A stretch of DNA of 64,000 nucleotides from Thraustochytrium sp. TN22 (taxonomy: Eukaryota > Sar > Bigyra > Thraustochytrida > Thraustochytriidae), in NCBI GenBank assembly GCA_013306675.1, contig JABLUY010000138.1, positions 35,664-99,663 of the forward strand, written 5' to 3'. Below the pieces are notes generated by a model that worked only from the letters and a program-made list of their open reading frames with translations, searched no databases and was not told where the DNA came from. The stretch's first letter is position 1, and each line of letters starts with the position of its first letter. Below, in pieces: positions 1 to 10,259 of the stretch. A program made the translations under genes and the position numbers.

Positions 1-402
1 GAGGACCGCAACAGCATCAACTCATGCGTCTTCAACCCTGCCGGCGACCGCCTCATCGCCGTGGGCCAGAGCAACAAGCTGCACCTCTTCATGCACCCAG
101 ACAAGGCCACCGGCGGCGCCTTGAAACCCGCACACTCGCTACAACACGACAACCAGACGGGCCGCTATCTGGCGGTCTTCCACGCCACTTGGGACCCCAA
201 GAACCCGTCCGCCTTCATTTGCGGCTCCATGGCCAAGCCCCGCCGCGTCGAGGTCTTCTCCACAGCCAACGAGAAGATCAAACGTATCATGAACCTTGCG
301 GGCGATGCCATTTCCTCTGTACAGAGTCGCAACGCCTTTCATCCCGTTCACGACGTGGTCGCCTGCCTCAACGCCAGCGGTCGTCTCACCCTCTTTCGAT
401 AG
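1..402 (+). CDS. WDR76/CMR1-like WD40 protein, C-terminal part (5' end outside window)
   Basis: The frame is open from base 1 and ends at the TAG at 400-402, so only the last 133 residues are present. They form the final WD40 blades of a beta-propeller. The stretch with WDPK, GSMAKPRRVEVF and SRNAFHP closely resembles the C-terminus of WDR76 / yeast Cmr1, where the same GSM-x-PR and RNAFHP patterns occur. Members of that family bind damaged DNA and associate with nuclear quality-control sites. The N-terminal part lies upstream of the window. A generic DDB2-type propeller is the alternative, but the motif match favours WDR76. Confidence 0.72.
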   Translation, partial: EDRNSINSCVFNPAGDRLIAVGQSNKLHLFMHPDKATGGALKPAHSLQHDNQTGRYLAVFHATWDPKNPSAFICGSMAKPRRVEVFSTANEKIKRIMNLAGDAISSVQSRNAFHPVHDVVACLNASGRLTLFR

Positions 403-1711
403 TCAGCTGCAACCAAACGTTCGCGCAACTTGAACATCTGCGAAGAAAATGTTCCTTGAGGGTCCGGGCGCCGGCGGGCGGGTTACTGGTAACCCTTACT
501 TACTGGCCTGACAGTGTTGAAGTTCTGGTCGGCTTGCAAGCTGGTAACGTTATTGCCGAGTCCGAGTAACGTTAGGTCAACGACTGCCATTTTGTCACGC
601 CTGACTGGGCTGGCCCTGGCACGGCAGACTGACTTGCAAAAGACTCCGAGAGAAGACAAGCAAGGCACAAGGCACGCCGCCGGCGTTGTCGAAAGCCAGT
701 GGGCCGGATCGCCGGGCCGCCGCACGCGTTCGTGCGTGCGTGCACCGCCCGGGCCGGCCGCAGAGCAGGTAACGCCGCTGGAGGGATGCGTCCTTGGCAG
801 GCACCATGCGGCTCGCGCTAATTTCTCCTCCGCCAGCTCGCTCTCCGTGGCACGGAGGCCGCGGCGCGCTCCCCAGCAAACGTGGAACACGGTTCAAGAC
901 GCGCCGGCGCGCGCCGCTCGTACCTCCGATTTGCCTCTAGAGTCTGGCCTCCGGGTCCTCCTCCTCCTCTCTTCAAGTTAGCCTGGCTGGTTGGCCAGCT
1001 GGCAGCGGCCCCGCACGCGCGCCAGAGCACTCCTTCGCGCTTGCACAAGCGCTTGCACAAGCTTGCACAATCGCGCAGGTGCGTGCACAAGCGGCGAGTG
1101 GACACGAGACGACCTCAACGCCACCGTAACTCCGACTTAGTTACTGGTACCATTAGTAACTCGGACAAAACTCATACAGCGGCCGTCCGGGCCCACACCT
1201 TCGTCGGCCTCAGTTTAGAGCCCGCACCCGCAGGCACCAATCAAACTTCAACTCCAAACTCCAACAAACGGCCGCAGTGGCGACGGCCGCGGCGGCGCGC
1301 GGCGGCGGCGGCGACTCGGAGCTCGCGCGCGCTCGCGGCCGTTGGCCAGGCAGTCCCGAATCGCGGTCGGGTCGGCGGCGAGCCGGGAGCGTGGCCCGCG
1401 GCGGCTGGCGGCGCCAAGGCGGGCGCGCGGCGCGTCCCCGCGCGCGGCGTGGGAGCGAGGCCGGCTCGCGCGCAAGTCCCCGGCCGGGTGCCGCCGCGGG
1501 TGGGGGGACGAAGTTGAGGAGCACTGCAGTGCAGCACGTTGCAGTGGCGCGCCGCCGGGGGCGCGGGGAGACGACCGCGACGCTCGGGCCGGGGCGAGCA
1601 GCGTGGCAAACCGGGTGACCGACAGCCTCCTGCGGCGGAGAGAGCGCGGGCTTGCTTGCGCGTCTCTCCCTCTCTCTCCCTCTCTCGCTAAGGACGCCTC
1701 GCGCGAGACCC
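403..1711. other. Intergenic region, WD40 gene to sulfatase 1
   Basis: No supported gene. It holds GGTAAC/GGTACC-type palindromes near 480-495 and 1140-1160 and clustered TTGCACAAGC repeats at 1041-1092. Downstream is a very GC-rich segment (1260-1620) that probably contains the promoter and 5' leader of sulfatase 1. The open frames here are GC-driven and overlap on both strands without a recognisable domain. Confidence 0.6.
1041..1092. repeat. TTGCACAAGC short repeat cluster
   Basis: Three close copies of TTGCACAAGC or TTGCACAA and a fourth GTGCACAAGC lie within 52 bases. The core TTGCACAA is near-palindromic. This could be replication slippage or a clustered binding site. Confidence 0.6.
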
Positions 1712-3241
1712 ATGGCCGGGTTCGCGGCGCTCGCGCTGGCGGCCGCAGCCGCTGCAAGTGCGGCGACATGCATCGACGCGGCCACGACATGCGAAACGAG
1801 CCACAAGCCCAACGTGGTGATCTTCTACACGGACGATCAGGGCTTCGGCGAGCGGTCCAAGTATAACCCGGACATCGTGGACATGCCCGTGCTGGAGTCG
1901 CTCGCGGACGGCGGCATGGACTTTGAGGACGGCCACTCGGGCGCCGTGATTTGCACGCCATCGCGCTTCGCGCTGCTCACGGGCACCTACGCCTTCCGCG
2001 AGAACAAGGACGGCGGCGCCATCGGCGCAGACGCCAAGCCCATGATGACCAACTACTACAGCATGGCGGACATGTTCAGAGACGCGGGCTACCGCACCTA
2101 CATGTCGGGCAAGTGGCACCTGGGCATGGACATGCCGGCCGACATGGAGTCGGGCGAGATCCAGGGCGGGCCCGTGGACGCCGGTTTTGACGAGTTCTTC
2201 GGCATCCCGGCGTCAATGAACTACGGCTTCTTGTCCTACATCAGGAACCGCACCTACGTGGAGGCGCCTAGTGCGCGCACAAAGCGCGAGAGGAGTAGAA
2301 GTGGAGGCCATATCTCGTGCCCGATCGAGGGGGACCTCAGCTGTATTACGTGGGCGATCAAGTTCCCGTACAGAGGCAAGGGCAAGATCACGGTCGGGCC
2401 AAGCTTCCGCGAGGCTCTGTGCATGGAGAACTTTATTGAGGAGGCGATGGAGATGCTTCGGCGTCACAAGAACGACTTTGAAGACCAGCCCTTTTTCATG
2501 TACCTCCCGGTGACGGCGCCACACATCCCGCATGCGCCGCACCCTGACTTCAAGGGCCGCACGTCATTCGGGGAGTACGCGGACCTTCTGGAGGAGGTGG
2601 ACTACCGCCTCGGCCAGATCGTGGACACGCTCAAGGACTTGGGCGTCTTCAACAACACCGTCATCGTGTACTCGAGCGACAACGGCACGGAGGGAAAGAA
2701 AAAGTTCGAGCGGTCAGGCTTCATGACGACCAATAAGCTGGCCGGTCAGAAGCGCACGCCGTGGGAGGGCGGCCACCGCGTACCCTTTGTCATGCACTGG
2801 CCCGAGGTGATCCCGGCCGGCACGGTCTGGGACCAGGGCGTGAGCCAGCTGGACCTCATGGCCACCTTTGCCGACATGATGCGGACCTCGCTGCCCACCG
2901 GCGCATCGCCGGACGGCTTCAGCTTCTGGCCGGCGCTCTGCGACCCGGAATCTGCCCAAGGTACGGATCTTCGCGACGGCCAGCCCTTGGTGGTGGAAGA
3001 CTCGGACGGCACGCTGGCCCTGCGATGCGGCGGCTACAAGTACATGGAGAACTACGGCTCGCGCGTGTACGACCTTGATAAGGCGGTCGACGAGTCTGTC
3101 TCGTACCGCGACGACTCTCGTCGCGGGCCGCGCAAGGCCTTCCGCAACCTTGCCCGCCAGATCAAGAGGGATGGTCATTCCTCCAAGACCGCCATCTGTT
3201 CCGTCATCATTCGCAAGGCCCTCCAGAGGCTGTCCCTATAG
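1712..3241 (+). CDS. Secreted sulfatase (Cys-type, S1 family), copy 1
   Basis: A 509-residue sulfatase of the alkaline-phosphatase superfamily, predicted to hydrolyse sulfate esters. The ATG at 1712 is chosen because it directly precedes an Ala/Leu-rich signal peptide; an in-frame non-ATG extension upstream has no support. The metal-binding TDDQGFGE lies at about residue 38. The CTPSR signature puts Cys81 at the position converted to formylglycine, followed by LLTGTY. GKWHLG and SDNGT supply the other catalytic Lys/His and metal-binding Asp/Asn, and GQKRTPWEGGHR a further active-site Lys/Arg. All residues expected of an active enzyme are visible. It is the first of four same-strand paralogues and is most like copy 2. 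The natural substrate cannot be read from sequence; sulfated wall or algal polysaccharide is an inference. Confidence 0.9.
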   Translation: MAGFAALALAAAAAASAATCIDAATTCETSHKPNVVIFYTDDQGFGERSKYNPDIVDMPVLESLADGGMDFEDGHSGAVICTPSRFALLTGTYAFRENKDGGAIGADAKPMMTNYYSMADMFRDAGYRTYMSGKWHLGMDMPADMESGEIQGGPVDAGFDEFFGIPASMNYGFLSYIRNRTYVEAPSARTKRERSRSGGHISCPIEGDLSCITWAIKFPYRGKGKITVGPSFREALCMENFIEEAMEMLRRHKNDFEDQPFFMYLPVTAPHIPHAPHPDFKGRTSFGEYADLLEEVDYRLGQIVDTLKDLGVFNNTVIVYSSDNGTEGKKKFERSGFMTTNKLAGQKRTPWEGGHRVPFVMHWPEVIPAGTVWDQGVSQLDLMATFADMMRTSLPTGASPDGFSFWPALCDPESAQGTDLRDGQPLVVEDSDGTLALRCGGYKYMENYGSRVYDLDKAVDESVSYRDDSRRGPRKAFRNLARQIKRDGHSSKTAICSVIIRKALQRLSL

Positions 3242-3913
3242 AAGTACGTGTGCGACAAGGTCCGACAGCGAATTTCCCTGAACATCATGCATGCACAGAT
3301 TGACCTGGTCGGTGGTCCTGACATTGAGGAACTTGAAGATCTTGCAACTCGTCCTCGCGGCCAGCTTCTTGAGCCGATTGGAGAGACTCGGACTGCGCGT
3401 ACCCCTTGCCAGGCCTGCCAGGCACAGTCGTCTTCTCCTCCCTCTTTCATGCTCGCAGACTTGCAATCTACTAGCTCGCGCCGCAACTTGCGCGAGGCTT
3501 GCTGGCGCATCGCACCTGCGGCTCGCGCAGTGCCCGCTCCTGCTCGCTCGCTCGCTCGCTCGCTCGCTCGCTCGCTCGCAGACCCGAGCTTCTGCGCACT
3601 GCGCCAAGCCATCGTCCATTCACATCACGACGCTACAGTCCTTCACGCGCAGCGTCGGTGGCGGCCGGGGCGCCTCGCGGAACTCGGCTCCGGCGCGCGA
3701 CGTTGCTGAGACCAAGAGCAGTCGCGCGCAAGCCACAAGGCAGTCGCGACCTCGACAGCGCAAGCAAAGCAAGGCTCACAGAGCAGTGATTAGGTTCGCA
3801 AATCGAAGCCTTTGAGGACTCGGACGGCCTCGGACGCAAGGGCACGTGCGGTGGGCACCATCACGTGCGGAGCCGCGCCTGCGTCCAAGCGTAGCAGTGA
3901 AATTAGAAACAAG
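3242..3913. other. Intergenic region, sulfatase 1 to sulfatase 2
   Basis: No gene seen. It contains a (GCTC)n microsatellite at 3541-3580 and otherwise GC-rich sequence leading to the ATG of sulfatase 2. Confidence 0.6.
3541..3580. repeat. (GCTC)n microsatellite
   Basis: About nine uninterrupted tetranucleotide units between sulfatase copies 1 and 2. Frames through it read as Ala-Arg-Ser-Leu repeats on both strands, which explains the spurious open frames here. Confidence 0.9.
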
Positions 3914-5473
3914 ATGGCGAGGCTCGTGGCGTTCGCTGTGTTCACTGTGTCGGTACTCGTGCAGCGCGCAGTCGCCGACGCGGCCACGTCGTGCGCAAGA
4001 AGCCACACGCCCAACGTGGTGATCTTCTACACAGATGATCAGGGCTTCGGCGAGCGATCCAAGTATAACCCGGACATCGTGGACATGCCCGTGCTGGAGT
4101 CGCTCGCGGACGGCGGCATGGACTTTGAGGACGGCCACTCGGGCGCCGTGGTCTGCACGCCATCGCGCTTTGCGCTGCTCACGGGCACCTACGCGTTCCG
4201 GGAGAATAGACGAGGCGGCGCCATCGGCGCAGACGCCACTCCCATGATGACAAGCCACTACAGCATGGCTGAAATGTTCAGAGACGCGGGCTACCGCACG
4301 TACATGTCGGGCAAGTGGCACCTAGGCATGGACATGCCGGCCGACCTGGAGTCGGGCGAGATCCAGGGCGGGCCCGTGGACGCCGGGTTTGACGAATTTT
4401 TCGGCATCCCGGCGTCGATGAACTATGGCTTCCTGTCCTACATAAGGAATCGCACTTTTGTGGAGGCGCCAAGCACGCGCACGAAGCGCATCTGGACCCC
4501 CAAAGGAGGGAAAGTTCACGTGTCGTGCCCAGTTGAGGAGGACGCCAACTGCGTAACTTTTGCGCTGGAATACCCAGCGCCCGGCGAGGGCGAGATCTCC
4601 GTGGGACCCAGCTTCCGCGAGGATCTGTGCATGGAGAACTTTATCGAGGAGGCGATCGACATGCTCTGGCGGCACAGCGAGGACTTTGGCGCGCAGCCTT
4701 TCTTTCTGTACCTGCCAGTGACGGCGCCGCACCTGCCTCACGCGCCCCACCCTGACTTCAAGGGCCGCACAACGTATGGCGAGTACGCGGACCTTCTGGA
4801 GGAGGTAGACTACAGGCTGGGGCAAATTGTGGACACACTCAGAGATCTAGGCGTCTTCAACAACACTGTCATCGTGTACACGAGCGACAATGGCACGGAC
4901 GAGAAGCGAAAGTTCGTGAGGACCAACTTTGAGACGACCGCGGGCCTGACTGGCCAGAAGCGCACGCCATGGGAGGGCGGCCACCGCGTGCCCTTTATCA
5001 TGCACTGGCCCGAGGTGATTCCCAACCGCACGGTCTGGGACCACGCCGTGAGCCAGCTAGACCTCATGGCCACCTTCGCCGACATGATGGGCATTCAGCT
5101 GCCGGCGGGTGCCGCGCCGGACAGCTTTAGCTTCTGGCCAGCGCTCTGCGACCCAGCGTCGGCTCTTCACACCGACCTGCGCGATGGCCAGCCTCTGGTG
5201 GTCGAGGACTTCGACGGCAAGCTCGCCTTGCGCTGCGGCGACTACAAGTACGTGCAAAAATACAGATGGCGGGTTTGGGACCTTGGCAAGGCCTGGGACG
5301 AGTCTGTGTGGTACCGCGACCGCTCGCGTCACGGCTTGACTAGGGAGTTTCGCGATGCGATCCTCAGCATCAAGAAGCATGGCCACTCTGCGGACAGCGC
5401 CGTGTGCTTCGCTGTGGAGCGAAAAGCGCGCAGGCGGTACGGTGCTCGTGCTGGTACTGGTACCAGCACCTGA
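3914..5473 (+). CDS. Secreted sulfatase (Cys-type, S1 family), copy 2
   Basis: A 519-residue paralogue of copy 1. The ATG at 3914 begins a hydrophobic signal peptide (MARLVAFAVFTVSVLV...); the longer upstream frame is a plain extension without family similarity. The active-site Cys81 lies in CTPSR. TDDQGFGE, GKWHLG, SDNGT and the GQKRTPWEGGHR block are all conserved. The first 200 codons are nearly identical to copy 1 at DNA level (for example 4059-4150 against 1856-1947), while the middle (about 4490-4610) has diverged, so specificity may differ. The last codons contain a GTGCTGGTAC / GTACCAGCAC inverted repeat running up to the stop and give an odd GTGTST tail. Confidence 0.9.
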   Translation: MARLVAFAVFTVSVLVQRAVADAATSCARSHTPNVVIFYTDDQGFGERSKYNPDIVDMPVLESLADGGMDFEDGHSGAVVCTPSRFALLTGTYAFRENRRGGAIGADATPMMTSHYSMAEMFRDAGYRTYMSGKWHLGMDMPADLESGEIQGGPVDAGFDEFFGIPASMNYGFLSYIRNRTFVEAPSTRTKRIWTPKGGKVHVSCPVEEDANCVTFALEYPAPGEGEISVGPSFREDLCMENFIEEAIDMLWRHSEDFGAQPFFLYLPVTAPHLPHAPHPDFKGRTTYGEYADLLEEVDYRLGQIVDTLRDLGVFNNTVIVYTSDNGTDEKRKFVRTNFETTAGLTGQKRTPWEGGHRVPFIMHWPEVIPNRTVWDHAVSQLDLMATFADMMGIQLPAGAAPDSFSFWPALCDPASALHTDLRDGQPLVVEDFDGKLALRCGDYKYVQKYRWRVWDLGKAWDESVWYRDRSRHGLTREFRDAILSIKKHGHSADSAVCFAVERKARRRYGARAGTGTST

Positions 5474-6928
5474 GCGAGCGGAGCAAGAAGCGTTGCAGGC
5501 CGATGGTGTGAGATTTTAGATTTCTCAGCGTTTGTGCATGGTGATCGGAGAGAGGTCGAATTTCCTCGGCGTGCGTGCGACTTGGGAGGTTCCAGCAGGC
5601 ACAAGTTCCGCGGTTCAAGCAAGACATCCACGCGCCGCCATGGGTGGCCAGTCCTGACCATGCATGGAGACTGCATGGAAGTAACGCTCTAAAAAGCTTC
5701 AAAGCCCTCATCTTCTGGCCCTCGCTGACATATGGCGCCCATAGCTTCGGCCATCATGGCGTTCGATCGTCTCGACCCAAGCAAGTTCTCCAGGCTCACT
5801 CACGCGTGCGTCCAAAGGCTGGTGCACGCTGGCACGCATCCTGCAGCCCGGCCACTGCTGCCGAGCACGCCTTGCTTGACACTGCTTGCCGCGAATTTTG
5901 GCCGTTTCGTGCATTGCACTTGCTTCCGAGTCGTCTCCAGACTCTCGCCACAGGCTGGCCGCCAGTGGAAGTCGCCAGCCTGAGCGGTCGCGCGGCCCAG
6001 CCGGCTGCTCGCTGGCCGCTGGCCGCGTGCGGCGGGACTGGCCTCGCCTTCAAGTCTGAGCTGAGTTAGAAGACCAGTTAGAACGACTCCGTGCAGCGCA
6101 GACCGTGGCCCTGCGGTGCGCGGGCGCTTGCAGCGGTTTGCGGCAATGACACAGACAGACGCCCGGTCGCCGGCCAGTCAGCCGCATCGCACGCACGCAC
6201 GCACGCACGCACGCAGTGGTTTGCTCACTCCAGCTCGCTCCTGCTTGCTTTCGTCTGCCGTTGCGCCTGGCTGTTCAAGTTGTGCGTACTGGTTAGCACG
6301 AGTAGACGTTAGGCCTCGCGATCAGTCACATCAGATCAACGATCATGCAGCGCAGGACTAATTAGCTAGAGCAGGGAGGGAGGGAGGGAGGGTCGAACAG
6401 GCTAGCTCTAGCTAGGCCTAGCGGCTGCGATCAACTGACGCTGCGGCCGTGCTGCTGCGGCTGGCTTTCAGCCGAAGAATCGTTGGAGTTTCAAGGCACG
6501 GCGCAGTCGTAGCATGGCACGGCGCGGCTCGGTGCAAGCGATCGGTCACGGGGCACGAGGACGTGGCACGGCGGCGCGTTGCAGGTCCCCAAGGCGTCGA
6601 GCCGTGCCGATCGTCTCGTCCCAAAGCAGCATGAACTTGGCCGGACGCAGAAGCTGCAGAAGCAGACTTCTCAGGACGCACCGCACGCGACGCCCGTTAC
6701 GTGCGCACCCTTCGCAAGTAGCTTGCCATCGCCATTGCCTGCTGAGCTCGCTGCTTGTGGTCCGGACGCGCCGCGGTCCGGGCCTTGAGGAGAACGTGCA
6801 GCGCCAGTGAGTACCGCTGAGTACCGTGGCGGGCAAGCGGCCCGTGGCTGCCGTGGCTGCGGCGCCAGGAGCAAAACTCGAACATCGTGCGCGCTAACGG
6901 CAACGTGTGAAGCAATTGAGCAGAGACC
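5474..6928. other. Intergenic region, sulfatase 2 to sulfatase 3
   Basis: 1.45 kb with no supported gene. Simple repeats include (ACGC)n at 6191-6214 and (GGGA)n at 6371-6391, plus several TAGCTAG motifs near 6360-6420. Short open frames have low-complexity compositions and no recognisable domain. Confidence 0.55.
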
Positions 6929-8482
6929 ATGGCACGCAGATGTCGGGCCAGCGCAGCGTGTCTCGCTGTGGCAATCGCGGTGCTGGCGTGCGGGTCTGCG
7001 CAGGGTGCGTCTGGGCGGGCCGCGTCGGCGTGCTCCAAGACGCACACGCCCAACGTTATCATCTTCTACACAGATGACCAGGGCTATGGCGAGCGATCCA
7101 AGCACAACCCGGATATCGTGGACATGCCGGTGCTAGAGACGCTCGCGGCGGAGGGCCTGGACTTCGAGGACGGCCACTCGGGGGCCACCATCTGCACGCC
7201 TTCCCGCTTCGCGCTGCTGACAGGGACGTATTCGTTCCGCAAGCGGCCCACGGGCGGCGTCATCGGGTCCGACGCCGACCCAATGATCCCGGGCTACTAC
7301 ACGCTAGCATCGCTCTTCAAGGACGCCGGCTACCGAACGTACATGTCGGGCAAGTGGCACCTGGGCATGACCATGCCGGCGGACTTGGAGTCGGGGGAGA
7401 TCCAGGGCGGCCCGCTGGACGGCGGCTTCGACGAATTCTTCGGGATTGCGGCGTCCATGAACTACGGCCACCTGGCGTACATCCGTAATCGTACTTTCAC
7501 GGAGCCGCCTGTGCTGTTGACCACCAAGGGCCGCAAGGAGCACGATCGGCACGAGTCGTGTCCGGTCAAGGAGGACAAGGATTGCAAGACCTGGGGCCTG
7601 CGCATGCCGTACTCGGACAAGAAGGGTGACATCTCGGTTGGCGCCAGCTATCGAGAGGACCACGCCCTAGAGGACATCGCAAACGAGGCGATGGCCATGA
7701 TCGAGCGTCATACCGAAGCCTTTGGCAAGCAGCCCTTCTTCATGTACCTGCCCGTGACGGCGCCCCACCTGCCGCACGCCGCGCACCCGGACTTCAAAGG
7801 CCGCTCCGGGTACGGCGAGTATGTGGACCTGCTGGAGGAGATGGACTACCGGCTGGGTCAAATCCTCGAGCTGCTCAGCTCTCTCGGCATCGACCAGAAC
7901 ACGCTTATCGTGTACACGAGCGACAACGGCACCGAGAACAAGAGCAAGTTCGAGAGCTCCGGCTTCATGACGACCGGCGTCCTCTCGGGCCAGAAGCGCT
8001 CGCTCTTCGAGGGCGGCCACCGCGTGCCCTTCATCATGCGCTGGCCCAACGTCATTGCCGCCGGCTCCGTCTGGCCGCGGCCGGTCAGCCAGATCGACCT
8101 CATGGCCACTTTTGCGGACATGCTCGGCGTGAAGCTGCCGGCCGACGCCGGCCCGGACAGCTTCAGCATCTGGCAGACCATGTGCGACACCGATGGCGCT
8201 CTTAGCCTCGACATTCGCGAGGGACAGCCCCTGATCGTGGAGGACGCTGACGCGTCGCTCGCCATCCGCTGCAACAATGTCAAGCAGTTCGGCAAGCGTC
8301 TCTTCGACCTAGACCTGGCCCTGGACGAGTCCGTCTCCTTCATGGTCAGGAAGCGTGACGTCAGGAAGGCCGCCAATCTCCTCAGCAGCGCCCTCAAGCA
8401 GATCCAGCGCAAGGGCCACAGCAGTGACACCGCCATTTGCAACGACAAGGACATTCGCGCCTACAACCGCCGCGCGACCTGA
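6929..8482 (+). CDS. Secreted sulfatase (Cys-type, S1 family), copy 3
   Basis: A 517-residue sulfatase starting at the ATG within accATGG at 6929, with an N-terminal signal peptide rich in Ala, Val and Leu. The active-site Cys89 is in CTPSR. TDDQGYGE, GKWHLG, SDNGT and GQKRSLFEGGHR are present, so catalysis is expected to be intact. It differs from copies 1 and 2 by having PMIPGYYTLASLFKDAG after the active site, a version shared with copy 4. This splits the array into two pairs. The C-terminal third is conserved up to a GHSSDTAIC motif that recurs in variant form in the other copies. Confidence 0.9.
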   Translation: MARRCRASAACLAVAIAVLACGSAQGASGRAASACSKTHTPNVIIFYTDDQGYGERSKHNPDIVDMPVLETLAAEGLDFEDGHSGATICTPSRFALLTGTYSFRKRPTGGVIGSDADPMIPGYYTLASLFKDAGYRTYMSGKWHLGMTMPADLESGEIQGGPLDGGFDEFFGIAASMNYGHLAYIRNRTFTEPPVLLTTKGRKEHDRHESCPVKEDKDCKTWGLRMPYSDKKGDISVGASYREDHALEDIANEAMAMIERHTEAFGKQPFFMYLPVTAPHLPHAAHPDFKGRSGYGEYVDLLEEMDYRLGQILELLSSLGIDQNTLIVYTSDNGTENKSKFESSGFMTTGVLSGQKRSLFEGGHRVPFIMRWPNVIAAGSVWPRPVSQIDLMATFADMLGVKLPADAGPDSFSIWQTMCDTDGALSLDIREGQPLIVEDADASLAIRCNNVKQFGKRLFDLDLALDESVSFMVRKRDVRKAANLLSSALKQIQRKGHSSDTAICNDKDIRAYNRRAT

Positions 8483-10259
8483 TCGCCTTCCTGCTTCCTG
8501 TTGGTTAGTTGGATAGCCTTGCTGCTCGCCTTATACGCCTGCAGCCCTAGCGGCTAGCCTAGTTAACGTTCTGTGTTCTCTTTGATGAGGTCAGACTTCA
8601 AGTTCCAGTGGCCGCCGCGGCGCCGCGGGCCAACTTGGCCAAGCCTGGGCCTGAGAGAAAGGCCTGAAAGCCTTGATTCACATTCACTGTCAGGCTCTGT
8701 GTCAGCCTGCGAGCGTTGAGGCTGACGAGGCTGTGTCGAGGTGCAGTGCCCAAGGTGCGTCCTAGCTAGCTAGACAGCCAAAGGCCGGCGCACTCCATGA
8801 TGCTGAGACCAGATCGCCGCGACCTCTAAGTTAGTAGCTCTGCAAGCACGCCCGCCACTGCAGCAGCCAGGTTGGTTGCAGAGGGAGGCCGCAAGCGATT
8901 CCTGCCAGGGTACCGGGTATCAGTACCATCCAGTGTCTTTCGGGCTCTTTCCTCCACGAGTGAAGCACAGCTCAGCCACGCTCTCCCTCATGTCGGTCAT
9001 GTCGGCCAGCGAGCCTGTCCTGTCAACAACCCCTGCGGACGATCCCTGGGTCACGGTGCTTCTTCCGTCGCCACAAGCGCAGGACGCGCCAAGCAAGCGC
9101 GGCTAAAAGTTACTCCCTGGCAGGATCAGGATTCAGGTTCGTCGTGGCTCCAGGCTCCGAGCCTCCGGCTGCTGCGCGCTGCGGGCCTGCGGCTGCCTCG
9201 TCGCGGCGCGCGCTGAGTCCAGCGCGGCGCCACGCGCGAGCTCCGTGTCGCTTCCTGCGGCTGTCGGCGGCGGCGCAAGCGAGAGAGGCGAGATCTCAGC
9301 GATGCCAAGCGCCGAATTTGAATTCAAATGCGAGCACCGCCCGGCAGAGCAAGCAGACTCGGAGCAGAGCAGAGCAGAGCTCCATCACCCGTGACCCGCC
9401 GCGCAGGCCGGCGCGATCGCCGCGGCACAGCGAGCAGACGCGAGGCGAGCGGCGGCACGCGAGGCGCGAGGGCTGGCTGAATGGCTGCGTCCCTGCCGGC
9501 CCCCGGCCTGGCAGCCCCGGCCTGGCTACTTCGGGGCGGGCCGGGCGCCGGGGCGGGCGGCTTCTACGGCAGGGCCGGCGGATGCTGCGCGCGGCGGTCG
9601 CGCGGCGCCGCAAGTGGGGCGGCTGGCTGGCTGCAGTGACTGGCTGGCCGGCACTGCCAGCTCTGGGCCGACTGCCAGGCAGCCCGTGGGCTTCTCGGAC
9701 GCCTAGATTGTTGGGCTCGCGGCGGCCCAGACAGCAGCGACAGCCCGGGCCGCCGGCCCGCCCTGCGCGGTCGTGCGCGGCGGCTTTTGGTCGTTCGCGT
9801 TCGCCGCGAGTCACGAGTGATAGGCCAGGAGCCAGGAGCCTGCCAGTGCCAGTGCCAGTGCCAGTGGCACCAGTGCTATCGGCCCATCGGCCAGTGCATG
9901 TGACTTTGATGAGATGTGAGGGGCGACGGTCGCCAACTTGACTCACCGCGTCGCGTGCCACGCAGCCAGCCGGCTGAGCCGGGCTGACCGAACAGCTGCG
10001 AGCCGCCACCGAGCCACGCGGGGCTCCCTGTCGGCGGTCAGGGCCCGGGCAGCCAGGCAAAGCCGCTCGACGACCGCAGGCGCTCGCTCCAGCCGCTCTC
10101 CCTCGACGGCAGGCTGGTCAGCCAGCCAGCCGGCCAGCCAGCCAGTCCTCAGACGCCCGAGCCGCCAGCCGCGCGCTCGGTCGGTTGCAGAGGCGGCGCG
10201 CTCGCCATTGCTGTAGCCTTAGATCGGCGATCGGGCATCGCGTCTCTCGTCGCGGCAAG
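8483..10259. other. Intergenic region, sulfatase 3 to sulfatase 4
   Basis: 1.8 kb without a supported gene. It has CTAGCTAG clusters near 8550 and 8760, a CAGTGC repeat (CCAGTGCCAGTGCCAGTG) at about 9841-9866, and CCAGCCAG-type repeats near 10120-10146. Long overlapping open frames on both strands at 9140-10060 are Arg/Pro/Ala-rich and look like GC-driven noise. Confidence 0.55.

Noticed and set aside
9144-10060. Overlapping 250-265 codon frames on both strands between sulfatases 3 and 4
   Set aside because: Arg/Pro/Ala-rich composition on both strands, no motif, and CCAGTG repeats included; typical GC-rich noise.
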